From NCBI GenBank assembly GCA_020746105.1, contig CM036633.1, forward strand, positions 13,128,501 to 13,192,500: a stretch of DNA of 64,000 bases, read 5' to 3'. Origin of the DNA: Trogon surrucura (Eukaryota; Chordata; Aves; Trogoniformes; Trogonidae). Positions 12,960 to 25,700 of this stretch are shown one piece after another; positions within the stretch are counted from its first letter, which is position 1, and every line of letters begins with the position of its first letter. The notes under the pieces are model-generated. The model was given only the letters and a program-made list of their open reading frames with translations, searched no databases and was not told the origin of the DNA. The position numbers and the translations under genes were made by a program.

Positions 12960-13260
12960 AACTAAAGAAATGTAAATAATTCATAAATACTTGTTTCTGC
13001 TCATGCTGGCGTTCGTGCGCGGCACAGCCGCTCTCAAACAGCTCCGCAAACAAAAAGCTGTTTGTGCAATGACGCTCGCATCCCCTTTTCCATCACTATT
13101 TGCAAACAGCAAGCGGAGCAAATAGTTGCAACCAGTTGTGCTGAATGGGGCAAGATAAGGCCCAGCAACAAGATTTTTCCCATCGCAAGGAACTGCAATT
13201 AGTAAAATCTCATTAGTATTTTTTACAGCAGAGAGATCAGCTTTGTGTGAGGGCTCAGGA
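12960..13260. promoter_or_regulatory. Candidate conserved non-coding element C with stem-loop
   Basis: Contains FOX-like GTAAATAA and GCAAACAAAA, a 9-bp inverted repeat CAAACAGCT (13035-13043) / AGCTGTTTG (13056-13064) with a 12-base loop, repeated TTTGCAAACAGCAAGC and GCAAATAG words, GATA word AGATAAGG and TCATTAGTATT. CpGs are unusually frequent for this AT-rich block. Confidence 0.3.
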
Positions 13261-14259
13261 CTTGCAACGTGGTAATCCGTCTACCAAATTCAAGCATCTT
13301 AAAGTAATGCCATGAGGCTAAACGAATCAGCTTTCTTTAAGGTGTGAGTGGTGGGTTTTTTTCGTTTTTCAGATCTCCAGATGGGACGTGTGCTTTGTCA
13401 GTACAATCTGGGATCCCAGGACACCTGAGCCAAAGGAGCAGTGAGGATGACATTATTTATAAGGGGCTTGACCAAAGGCAAAAGGTGAACTTGAGATGAT
13501 GAAAGAAAATAACAAAAAATCTTCAGTCGAGCCACAGAGGTGGAAAAAAAATCTTCACTGAAGCGTTATGTTATTTAAGGAGAGAATGTATGGAACAGCT
13601 GCTCAGGGCAGGAGGCTCTGCAGGAGTGGAGCAGGTTGGGGCCATGGACAGTTGTAGCTCCCTGGTGTGTGGGGCAGGGGAGGAACAAGCTAGACTCATG
13701 GCAGGGGTCCCTGCGGGACCAGGAGAAGGGACCAGCTTGTGCCAGGGAAGGACCTGCCAGCCAGCCACCACACTCACCAACACAGTATCTCAGGGAGATT
13801 AATGCCAGGTAAAAATTTCCCAGGGATGCATGTCTCCACTGAATTTCCAGCAGCATTGAATTTGTCCAAGAAATAGAGGCAGACAGCTCTCTTGGCAGCC
13901 CCTCCACCTTTCCCACGGTGCTTTGGCAGCTCTGAAGCAGAGATAAGTCATTGCACAGCCGACCAGAACGGCACCGGCTGCTCCAGGCTCCCAGGACCTC
14001 ACACCCGGCTGCTCAGACCCAGCCTCCAGGCACAAAGCAGGTTCTTCTAATGGTGGTGCCTGGGATTCACCAAAAAGCTGCTCCACACTGGCCTGTGCCA
14101 GCGAATGGCTCCAGGAGGTGTGTGCAGAGCACTCAACCTTTCACTTAAAGTTGTCCTTGAGTAAACAAACAACAAAAAAAAAAGTATTTTCGACTTTTCA
14201 GTTTGACATTGGGACTGAAGATTTTTCCCACTGTATTGCAGTCTCCATGCTGTCACCTG

Positions 14260-14277
14260 AAAAAAAAAAAAAAAAAA
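14260..14277 (+). repeat. A18 homopolymer
   Basis: Eighteen As in a row with no recognisable transposon or pseudogene before it. Confidence 0.9.
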
Positions 14278-14659
14278 GACAATAATAACTAGATGTGAGT
14301 GGATAAATTTGGGTAACCCCCTGAAGAGAGCTCCCAAAGTGACCATAGATTAATCACTTACCTCCAAGAGAGCACAAGTTTACTATTGGCTTCCTTCCAA
14401 CTCTTTTCTCCTTTAATTTTTCTTTTTTTTCAGCGGCACAGTCAGCTCCTGCACTTTTCTTCTCCTATGCAGAGGGCCATTATTTATATAAGGTGAAACA
14501 AGAAAGGGAAGAGAAATGGGTGGCAGGAGTGCCAGGACTTTCTCATATGAGGAGTCTAGCTCTCTGCTGTGTTTTACGGTAGGGCAGGAAAAAACCTCAC
14601 AGAAAACAAACAAATCCCAGGCAAACACCCTACACCACCACACTTCCAGGGTCAGAGAT

Positions 14660-14880
14660 GGGTGGATGAGCTTTTCCAAGGGCCCCTGACGTCACCGCGC
14701 AGAGCCGCCAAGTCCCCTCGCTCTGAAATCCCTCTTTGTGTTTTACCCAGCCTAATTAAGTTGCTTAATTCCATTTCGTGGATACATTGTGGGAGCCAAG
14801 CTCTGTTCCAACAATGTCAACGAGCCTGGGTTAGAAGTTAAAGCTCCCACTAATGTGTTCAAATGAGTTTTTACTCAGAG
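14660..14880. promoter_or_regulatory. Candidate conserved non-coding element B
   Basis: Holds the perfect CRE, a CpG-bearing patch, CTAATTAAGTTGCTTAATTC, AACAATG (SOX-like) and CACTAATGTG. Low repeat content. Judged by motif density only. Confidence 0.3.
14687..14694 (+). promoter_or_regulatory. Perfect cAMP response element (TGACGTCA)
   Basis: A full palindromic CRE followed by CCGCGCAGAGCCGCC, an isolated CpG-bearing patch in AT-rich DNA. About 60 bases downstream come CTAATTAAGTTGCTTAATTC homeodomain words. A CREB/ATF site is known family knowledge; activity here is inference. Confidence 0.45.
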
Positions 14881-17800
14881 CTTTGCAATCAGCTGGAAGA
14901 TGCCTGGCTGGCGCTTTTGGTGACAGTGGCACGGGACAGGGTCAGCCTCAGGTTAGGTCCCTCTTCCCACACCTCAGCCCTCCCCCTGAGCTCACAGCCC
15001 ACTGAGACCACCTGAAGGAGCTGAAAAGTTCCCACGTACCTCCTGAGCTTTGCCCTTCGGAGTATTTTGGAAAGCCAACGATCTGGGTTTTTTCTTAAAA
15101 CAGTTCTTCGTGGGACGCATTTCCATCCCTGGGGGAGAAGGGATTTGGTGGCAGCTGACCCCTCTCCTCCTGCCAAGAAATGCTCCCAGTGCCCAGCAGC
15201 TCCTTCACCTCCCCAGGATCAATTTTGCAGAGATAATTGATGGCTCCTTCATCAAGTCTTTCTTCTCTCCGTAAATACACTTCGTGGTAGCCGGCATTAG
15301 CACGGTCAAGTGAACTCTTTGCAATCAATGGCCGAGGGTGAGGAAGTTTCCCTGAGAAAAGGACTGTGTTAGCAAACTTGGAGGCTGGCTGTTGGAGGGG
15401 AATGGAAGGACTGAAAGAACAGCTTTCGGCTCCTCTCGGGATGTTTTATTCCTATACTTTTTTGTGTACTTTGCATAATAATGCAATAGAGTTGACAAAA
15501 GATTTATTCCTGGTGCCTATAAAATGACACAATACAATGAGTTTTAAATGCAGAGGAGAAAAAAAATTCAAGAGAAAAGGTAATTATGCAGGCTCTTCTT
15601 AAAGTCTGTAAATGTTATGGACGAAAATTCAATTAGTGCAGAGGAAGCTGCAGAGGCATTCATTTTTTTCCTCTCTCTTCTTTCGAGCCTTTTAACGTCC
15701 AGGCAACGGGGTGTGCTTAAAAGATGTCAGTTGTGCCTGTGCACATATAGGTAACGTAGATCTGCCTGTGTATAATCATCACTGTTCTTCGCTTTTATAT
15801 CCACACACAGCTGTTCTGTTTTATGATGGACCATCCCTTGCTTAAATAGAAATATTTTTATAGATTATGTACTATCTTAAACCGGTGGTGCTCAACCACA
15901 GGCTATAGTGTGTACGTATAGTTTAGATAAATCAATAACTCTCACAGAGCACATTTGGGTTTGAAGTACATGTTTGGACTGAAAAGGAGGTGTTTGTACA
16001 AATTCTGGGCACCCAAGCCTTTTACGGCATGCCTTGCTTTTTAACACCCTATTGCATTCTCACCCTTAATTTTAACAGTTCCCAGAGAGGACTTCACATG
16101 GTAGTTTATCCTTCCAGAAAGTATTTTTGAGGCCTTACCTTGTCTGCTTGCTGTTACCTCCTCTCAGGTACAAAGTGTCATCAGCTCCCACGCAGCCCCT
16201 CACGGAAGTGGAACCCAAGCCTGGAAACTGCAATTGCTGGGATTTAAAACACGTGGCTGGACAAAGCAAAATGGTCGAGCAGCCACCTCGCCCTGAAACA
16301 ACAATAAAGCCCCGTTTAAAGCACTGAGTTTACCTGAGGCTTCAGCTTTCATTTGCAGGGTGGGACCTCTCCAGGAGATGGTGCTTGCTAAGGTTGCAAG
16401 GAGCCATGGAAAACCTGACTTGTTGCTTATATCCATCCCTAGCCTTGGCACCTTCTGGAAGGACATGTCAGTGGACTGTGCACACGGTGATTTCGGGCTA
16501 TGGCCATTGGGAAACTAATGAAATTTGGACTAACAAAATATTAGCAAGGCTAATCAAATGCTTGGGCATCTCCCGCTCTGCTTTCTGAAGGACTGTTTCA
16601 CTAGTGACAGGCTTTAGAGTGTGCGACCTCCCCATGTGTGTCTGCAGGCAGCTAATGCGAGCCAAGAGCACCATCTACTGTGCATCACAGGATTATCTGT
16701 TATTGATATGTCTGGGGGTCAGTAAAGGAGCTGTTATTAGAGTCAGGTTTCCTGACTGCTGCACTGAACGTTGTTCAATAGCCTATTAGAGTTTACTAAT
16801 AAGGAAAGCTCACGGAGGAATGGATTTTTCTATTCAGCTCTTGAGCTGCATGCGAAACTCAGCATTTGCGGGGAAACAGCGAGCTCCTCCTAATTGCACA
16901 CAGCAGAATACCACAATAAGCTTAATTTCCAAAGTATGATAATATGCATTATGGACTTTGCAGCCAATTAAAAGAATCATAAACTAAAACACGGGCTTAC
17001 CTTTATCAGCGAACATGTTTGAACAGCAGCAGCTTTTTACCCTGTACTATGTGAGGTCCATACATAGGAACTTTTATAAAAATTGCATACGGGGCTGTCA
17101 TCGCCGGGCTGTGCAGCAACCTGCCCTCAGCCTGTGTGCAGAAGCACTTCCCATAGCTGCCTCTTCCGTGGCATTTTTCCCCAAGCTAAAAAAATAAAAA
17201 TAATTTTTTTTTTTCTATGAGAAACATTATTCCTTTATTGGTTTGTTCTGCTTGGGTTTTTTTCCTGTTCTGATGTGCTCATGGAACAGCATACAGTTTT
17301 TTTAATTTATAAAGTGGGGGCTTGTGTGTGTGTTGACAGTTTGGAGGGGGCTGTTCTTATACCCAGATTGGTGGTTTTAATTATTTTTGGTGGCTGGTAG
17401 GGGCTTTTTGCAGCTAGCAGGCAGGTGAGTACAGAGGCAGCCCCATAACAGAGCAGGATGGACAGAGGATGAATGGGGCTTCACTTAACATCTTCATTAT
17501 TGACCAGAAACCCCCTGTAGCAGGCCTGGCTGGGAGGACCTGCTGTGGCCACAGGAACAGAAGCGAATCAAAGGCAAAACTTATCCCTTTCTCAGTCATC
17601 ATTCAACCACATCCACTTCCCATTTTGAGTCACGCAGCAGAGGAGAAACGTCAGCGTTGGGGCAGCGATAAGAGACAGTTGGCAGCTGGTAGCAGGTGTT
17701 GTCGTGTTGTTTTTGTGGCGTTTTCCACCCACTTCAGTTTTGTGTAATAAACAGCCGAGGCACAGATCAACTGGCCTCATTTTTACAGGAAGACTTTTAA

Positions 17801-20800
17801 ACCTTTCCCCGCCAGATCAAGAAATGCATCATTCACAGTCACAGCTACCTAAAATAAAGTCAGTTTGATGCACATCACCGCAACAAAGGTGGAGGCTGAA
17901 TCCCAAATCTGAAGAAGCTCATCTGCTCCATTTGCTGTCCTCTTCCTTCCCTTTCCCACTTTGCAAACACGCCGAGCTCCAGCAGCTCAGAAAGCGGCTG
18001 CACGTGCTGGGGCCAGGCTGCCACCGCAGGCGTTGTCCTCCCAGCCCCATAAATCTCTCTCGACGGGGTCTCGTTTTTCTTGCCAACGCTCCCACATCCC
18101 CCGCAGACACGGAGCAGTGGGGTCCGTCAGGGAGATGAACACCACCAAGGACCAGGGCTGGGCTCACCAGCTTCTCCTGGTTTGTGAGTGGTACCTGCAG
18201 TGATGAGGCACTTTTCATGCATTCTTAGAAAACAATTAACAGCAGGAGTGATGAATGCACTTCTAATTATATTCTCCCTGTCTCACCCTCTTCTTGTCAT
18301 GAACTACTTTAATAGCAAAGGGCACCCAGGAAAAATGTGCTTCATTCAGAGATGGTTAACTCTACCATTGATTTTTTTTTTTCTTGTAAGACATTCACAG
18401 TCTCCAGGGGCAGGGGAGGCAGACCCAGCTCAGCTGGACTGAGCCCCCCAAATGCCTTCGTGGTTTTTGCACACCTCGTAAAGTGAACCACTTACCCGTA
18501 CTCTATTTTGACCGTGGTTTTTAAGAGAAGGTGAAAGGCGCCTTTCAGCTGTTACCTTCTCAGATAATAACAGTTAACTGAGGACTGACGGTGTTTGTAG
18601 AGGAAGCCTGATCAAGCACCTCATTTGGAAGATGTGCCTGCTTCATCCAGCCTTGTGGGTCTGCTAAGCAGTCTCAGAGAGACCACAAAAACATGCTTTT
18701 TTTTTTTTAATTTTAGAAGAGATCAACACTCCAGCTACCTGTCTCAGCTGTCAATCTAACAGCAAGCAAGTGCAAGCAGCAAACAGCAATGGAACACTTC
18801 AGTCCTCCTTTCCTTCCAAATCCCCTGCAAAGATTTGCATCCGTCTCATTTTAATTTGCCTTTGCTGAGGCCTGCCTTTAGTTTCTCTCAGTTCTTCTTC
18901 TCATTTCATCTACATCGTTTGCATTTCACAAAAAAAAGCACACTGTGATGCTCGGCTCGCATTGCAAAGGCTGCACCATGAGCTTGCCTTTCCCGTGTGC
19001 AGCTATTGAATCAGCTTACTATTGTCTCAAAGTACTTTTTTTTTTCCCTCCTCCTTCCTGAAAGACTTTGAGAGACACATAATACCCTCTTTAAAATGCC
19101 TCATCATGGATGTATCACCTGAGGATCTGTTTCAAACTGAGATTCACACTGAATAAGCGTCACCCTTGATAGAATTTTTCATGCATTAGATTGGAAGCAA
19201 GCGTTGATCAATACAACTTAAAATAACACTGAGCTACATAAATATAGAGCTCTATTTTGTAATTATTTGCAACACTCAACTGTAAGCTTGAAAATAACAT
19301 TTCTTCTCTCATCGAGTGTGACCTTCTCCATGTGCCAAACACTGAGCAGCTTTTCTGCAGGGGTTTCCCTGCAAGCAAGTAGCCCAGCCAGTTTTGGCAG
19401 AGGGTACGTTTTTGGGTGCCATGGAAAAAGTCGTCATTTCTGACCTGGGAGCGCAGACGAAAGGGCAACAGCAGTAATTTGACATGATACCCCAACCTTT
19501 AAGAAATGTAGGTGCACGAAATAAATTTGAAATGAGTTAATATCTAGATTGCCAAATGCCAGCGAAATAAATGGAGCTTGTTTTCAGCTGTGGTAAAGGG
19601 CACAGACCGAGGCAAGGCAGGATGAGATCAGAGACTACTGTAAACTGCGGCTCTGTGCAGCACTCCCAGCACCAAAGGGAACCCACGATGCTTCCTGGCA
19701 TCGGTGGGGGCTGAGGGGGCACCAGCAGCTCGGGGCTGTCAGAAAAGGACCTGCACATCCCTTTCTGAAACCCCTCCAATTATAGCTCTCTGGTGGCTGA
19801 GGCTGTGGCCACAGCTGTTGGGTCGTCAGTGAGGCTGACTCAGTGTAATTTTAAATCTATTATCTGAAACACGTAGCATACTGTCTCTCAAACTATAATT
19901 GAGACTTCTCTTTTCCTCTGTGGATTTATTTTTTTCTTTGGTTGGCTCGTGGCAACCGGATAAATCGCTTCATCTACCCAGGAAAACTTCCAATTCACTT
20001 AAGACCTCCCTCCTTTCCACCACACCCGCCCCCGCCCCCGCATTCTTTTTCCTTTTGCAATTAATGCGAGTCCTAGAATATTTCATATTTGGAAACATGT
20101 TATTTGTAGACAGTAGTCAAACGTGCTGGGTTAGCAGCCAGATGCTAAGCATATGCAGCAGAGGAGTGAGATGGAGGGATGTAGGTAAACAGGGAGGAGG
20201 CATCCTCATCAGGAGACCAACCCCTCCACCTCCCACCACATCCCTCCCCTCTGTGCTGCTGTATTTGACAAAATAGATGCCAGTCTCCAAGGTAAATGAA
20301 AGCCAAATTCGGGTGGAAACCAGAAGTAATTTGGAGGATAAATTTTTAATTAAAAAAGCAGTACGGGATAGCAAGTTTAGAAAAGGTTGCTCCTAAAAGC
20401 TTAAGGCTCTGTTTCTCTGCCCGCTAACTTTAGCTTTTTTTATTGATGTGGAATAAGGACAGGGCTTTTTCCAGGTGTCTTGTACAGCACAATTCATTCT
20501 CTAAGCATCTTCCTCATTTCCATCCAATATTACTGCTTTGCTCCTTGAAAGCTTGCAAAAAAATACAAATAGAGAAGGAAGGGGCTATCTGCTCACCAAA
20601 TTATGTATTTCAAGCAGAAGGCACATGAATCCAGAGCTGGAATAGCCTCTTATTATCTTGCAGGGACAATTTAAATTAGTTCAATTCTTATTTACGAGCG
20701 TGACATTTATTTCTCTGTATTGCAACCATTCCTAAATGCCTCAACACAGGATCGATATCACTTTGTACCAAGCCAGACCTGCACAACGTGCTGCTCCCTG

Positions 20801-22681
20801 GAAAGTATTTCTTTTGCTAGCCAAGGCTTATGGGCTTGACCCACCTGGTAGCAAAGAAGTGAAGAAGAAGGACTCTACAAGCTGTCTTTTCTTCCTGGCT
20901 CACAGCTTCTTGTCTGTGTGTGGCTCCCGACGTCCAGGCCGGCATTCGGGCAGCGACGCTGCTCGCTCACCACAGCACGTGTGGCTTTTTTGCCTGGATG
21001 GGGATAAAAAAGAAGAAAGGACTTGAGCATTGCTGGTATGTCAGTATGGAGCTGGAAATCTTGCTGTATACACGCTAAAATAATGCTGCTACTACTCACT
21101 TATTGCAAATTCACAGTATATATCTATGTGACAGTGAGTATGTTCTGAACCCCTTCTTTCCCTTATCTTGCTATGGCTTGCTATTCCAATAATCCAGCCC
21201 AGTAGATAAAAATCAGCTAAGAAACATCTCATGGTACTCTCCAGACTTTCTCTCTGGAGTACTGATGGTAGGTGAATGTGCTGCTTTGCTGATCGCATCT
21301 GCCTGTGGTTTGAAAAGTTTAAGCTTTTGATTTGCTTTGTGTAGCCACAAAAGGACAAGTTTAGTAAAATAAATTTCTTCTACACCATCATGTGATACAA
21401 ACACTGCATCTCCAGAGAGGCCAGAGGAAAGTATAAGTAATGGTTATGGTAGGAGAATAATCTGAAATCCAGTCTCCCCTCAGGTATGTGGTGAGAAAGA
21501 TCAACACTGAAAATTCATTATAGAGGAATTTCTTAGATGACGGATCTCTGCAGAACATCATGGTCAGAAACCTATAACAGCTGATGCAACACCAGTGTGG
21601 CTACCTAATATTTTTAGCTACTCACATCTGTATGAGGAGAAATAAATTAACTGGGGTCTACCCACTTAGGAATGAAGAAGGGCTGGAGCTGAAACTCCGT
21701 TTTTATAGGATGCAAAACTAGGTGGATGCAGACATCACTATTCACCTTAATTTTCCAAGTCATTTGTCTCCAATTCGTTTTGTGATGAGATACCCATGTG
21801 CACGTGAAGTGTTTTGGTCCAGATTCACTCCAGCTGACTCCATGAGCTTTAGGATGGTCAGGTCAGGAGTGAAAGAGCATTTTGTAACAGATGCTCAGTT
21901 CAAGACCTTTGACACTGGTGAAGTCTTGTAAGCTTATTCGATTCTGAACAGAATAGGCTCAGCCTACCTGGATGGAGAAGCCCTGGGGATGGAGGTGGTG
22001 AGGACCCGGCAGCTCCAGCACAGGGGCCCTGCAGTGCTGCTGGCATCGGTTTAATTCTGCAAATTGGCCAACAAGCTCCTGAATACCAGACTGGAGCCAA
22101 CTCCTCACAGCGCTAGACATGAAGGCAAGTGGAGAGTAAGAATAAGGCAACTGTGACCTCTCTAAAAAGAGATGAAATAAGAAAAAAAAAATGGTTTTGT
22201 GCAGCTTTCTTGTACTTACAGATGACAAGTAACTTTAAATATCCAGAATCTTAAACTCAGAGACAAGCGTTGTCTACCCTAATCTCCTCTCCCAGCCCCA
22301 ATTCTTGTTTCACTGATGGAGACGTCTCTGCAGTAACAGAGCTGATTCTCCTGAAACTTTGGGATAGATAAATCAAACGAGGGAGGCAAAAGCAATGCTC
22401 GAGTTTGATCTCAGTTTAAGAGAGAAAAATCAGAGCAGCTCCAGGACAAGCCAAGGAGCAACACGCTGACAGTCTGAGAGCAGCCAGTCCAGCAAGCGTC
22501 CCTGAAGGATGTTCCACAATGTCTCTGGTGCCACTCCCCAGCTTTAGCCTCAACAGCCCTGCAGCAACATCCCTCCTGCCACAGGCAGAGATATTGGAAA
22601 TGTGAGTGAAGGTGGTTTGCTAAGGTCTTTATATTCCCTGCCTCACCTGTCAGCCCAGAGGAGAGCTGATACAGCACACCA

Positions 22682-22785
22682 GTCCTGTGTGACCTACTCC
22701 AGGTGACCCTGCTCTGGCAGGTGGGTTGGACTAGATGATCTTTTGAGGTCCCTTCCAGCCCCCAACGTTCTGTCATTCTGTGATT
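22682..22785 (+). mobile_element. CR1 LINE 3' end fragment (plus orientation)
   Basis: About 100 bases show CR1 3' landmarks: TCCTGTGTGACC, CAGGTGACCCTGCTCTGGCAGG, GGTTGGACTAGATGATC, GAGGTCCCTTCCAGCCCC and a terminal TTCTGTCATTCTGTGATT. Strongly 5'-truncated. The reverse-strand reading frame across it (22411-22845) is not a gene. Confidence 0.9.
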
Positions 22786-22789
22786 AGGC

Positions 22790-25700
22790 AAGACAAGCTG
22801 AACCTCAGAGAGGAACAAGCTTGTTGATAAAGGACAAGCAAGCATTGTATTTTAACAATACCAGAAATTAGCATATCACAACCTTGTTCCTTCTGTGCGT
22901 AGCCCACATTTCTGGAGAGGGAGGAAGGAGCTGCAAAGCAGAGGGCTCTTTTGCATTGTAACGTATGTTACAAAAAAAAAAACTTGATTTGAATCCCTAA
23001 GTAGCTGCAGCAGAAGAATGGTTAACAGGGATGTGTGGCAGTGCTTTAATTTCGAGGACGCAAACTTCTTACGAGGTCTCTCCTTACCCTCTTAACTGTA
23101 AGGCATACACAGCAGAGGCCACTCACTGTCAAGATAAAAAAAACATATTAGCAATTCCTCCTCAACATTACTGCAGAAACACCTCAGGCGTGTTTCACTG
23201 TGGCTATTTCAGGAGAGGAGCAATCTCTGCCGTTTTGAGTCCTGTGGCATAAGGCCAAGGCTGCTGGAAACAAACCAAACCTGCCAGCAAATACTTCCGT
23301 AACTATCGCCTTTGTTTTCAGATCCCGTGTGGCATTAATAATTTGCCCGCAAAAAAATGACACTTGCAGACGCAAAGGAACTCTGATGAGGGTTTTTTCT
23401 TTGTCTTACAAATCCAGGCGGCTTCACAGCTCAAGGTAAATCATAAAGGACAGGCAAAAAGAAAAAAAATTCCTGCTTCTGTGACTTCTGCCTGCAAGAG
23501 CCTGAAGAGAAGAGATGAGAGGATAGAGGGAAGTTATTGGTCCCATGAATTAATCTGTCAAAACTACCTCTATTATATGAAATTTTTTACCTTCTCACCT
23601 ACTCGACACACAAAACCACGAAACACAGCTGATACAAGCTCAATAGGCTACCTTGACATCCTACAAGTAATTTTAAAAACTGTTTAGAGTCAAGATTGAG
23701 GGTGTTTTAATTTATTTTTAGGTTATCCATTTAAAAGAAAAAAACTGTGAATTCATCGTACTCTCTGGGAAAGAAAGCTATGCATTTCCAAGGTTAGGTT
23801 TCTGAGAACTTCACTCTAGCTGTAACCTAATGATGTTTTTTAATAAGAAATGGACACTTCAAAGCTTGAGAGTCATTGTTTGAGCTAAAGCCCAGCAGCT
23901 ACTGCTACCAAAAAGGAATTAATTCCACCTGCTTTCAGACAGAAGTATGCCTATCCCAGTAGCATATTACAAAGTTTGCATTGTATATCCCCTTGCTCCC
24001 GACATTAAGGAGCTTGTGATATTTTATTCCTGTTTCTTTAGACGAATGTCTGAAGACAGACATTAAGAAAGAAAAATCACAGCAAGTCTGAATGTCTATT
24101 TGAGTGGCAGTGACACAACGGCACCCATTGCTGCCCAAAGAACGAGACGCAAGTTTTCTGGGGAAGTATAATACATCATCTATTAGACAAACGATGTAAG
24201 CAAACCAGAAACACACAAATTGCAAACAAGTGCTCTGCGCAAGCTGTACATGTCCTTTCTAACAAATTTACAGAAGCAAACGGATGCACAAACATTTTGT
24301 TGTTTTATTCCAACGTGGCATTTTTTCTTACTTTTTACTAAGAATCTGCTAAGCTTGTTTACCACTGGATGCTTCAGCCAGCTGCTTGCTCCTGGCAGAG
24401 CTGGGGTGTCTGGGACTTGCACTTTAAAGCATTAATATTGCTCTCTGATGTGTTGATGGGGTTGCAAAAGAAGTATGCTGGTGAAGGCTAACTGCTATCT
24501 GCTCAGAATTTAAACGTGGGAATCAAATGCACAGTGGGATGCACCAGCCATAAGAACTGTAGACAAATCTTCGAGGTCTTCCCTTAGACACACTGGGACC
24601 ATTTTTCCACTCGGCCTTGAAAGAGTCAGGATTGTTCTGAGTCATCCAAGTAAAGCTAAATTTTTGATCAGCATCCAGAGCAGACCTGCCTGGTCAAGGT
24701 TGCAAAAGAAAAATGGCTTTATTAGGGCCTGTCAAAGCACAAACCTGATCCCATGCTGAAGACGCTGCTTCGCTGTCTGTGATAAAGAGCCTCTCTGTAG
24801 CAACAGGTTCAACCCCGGCAGTGAGATAAAGGGATGGCAGAGCCTGTCTGGGCACACACCACTGTCAGTTTGCCCTGGATGTGTCCTCATCAGGGAGCCA
24901 CAGTAATTCCAGCTCTCAAAGCACCAGCTCAGCTGGGGTTTGAAGCTTCTGTAGACTCCTACAGCACGAATTTTCCCTGTATACACCAACACCACGTCTT
25001 ACCCAACTTGCTTGGGTTGCAGCATCTCCAGGCCATGTCAGCACCCACAGAGCCACCCTCACAGGGAGGTCAGAGCGAGCATCTGCAGGATGTGACCACG
25101 GGGGACTCAGGACTAAGTCAGACTCCTGAGAATAACGAGTGCCTGTGTAAGCCAGAAACTTCTTCACTTCGTATGGGAGATATACACAGAAATACATTGG
25201 AAACACTGCTGCCCTGCAGAGAGCAAGCTGCACTCCCCAGAGCTGCTGGAATTCCTCTCCTGAGTAGATTTTCCACAATTAAATAAAGCACAATTAAAAA
25301 AAGGCACGGGCAAACGCCGTCTTGGAAACGCATCACCCTCTGCTATTCTTCCGACTCATCGAGAAGGGAAAGTTAAAAGCAGCGTAAGAGTTGAGGGAAA
25401 TGCAGGTGGAGCTATCAAAGCCCCATCTGTCTTCTACTGGTCACCAAGGCTGGCGAGAGCTGTAATGGTGACCTCATGCTTATTTCTATCTACTGGGGTG
25501 TTCGGGTGGTTTCCAGGCAGAGGACAACAGTCCTATCAGAGGAAAAATATGGTTCAGACCATCCTCTGTCCAATTCAGCAAAACTGAGAAGCCAGACCCC
25601 TCAGTATCACCTGTGTCCAGCAAAGTGCGTGATGTGTGTCCATCAAAGAGTTTAAAAATATCACCATCTTCTCCAAAGCAGACAGATACGAGACAACTCG

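Larger units (their letters stand above)
10815..22680. other. AT-rich gene-free stretch with regulatory-looking blocks
   Basis: Contains candidate elements A, B and C, a REST-like word at 13635-13651, POU-like TATGCATTATG near 16943, an isolated C-rich Sp1-like run CACCCGCCCCCGCCCCCG ending at 20040, and several A or T runs. No repeat family recognised by eye apart from these and no coding exon supported. Confidence 0.55.
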
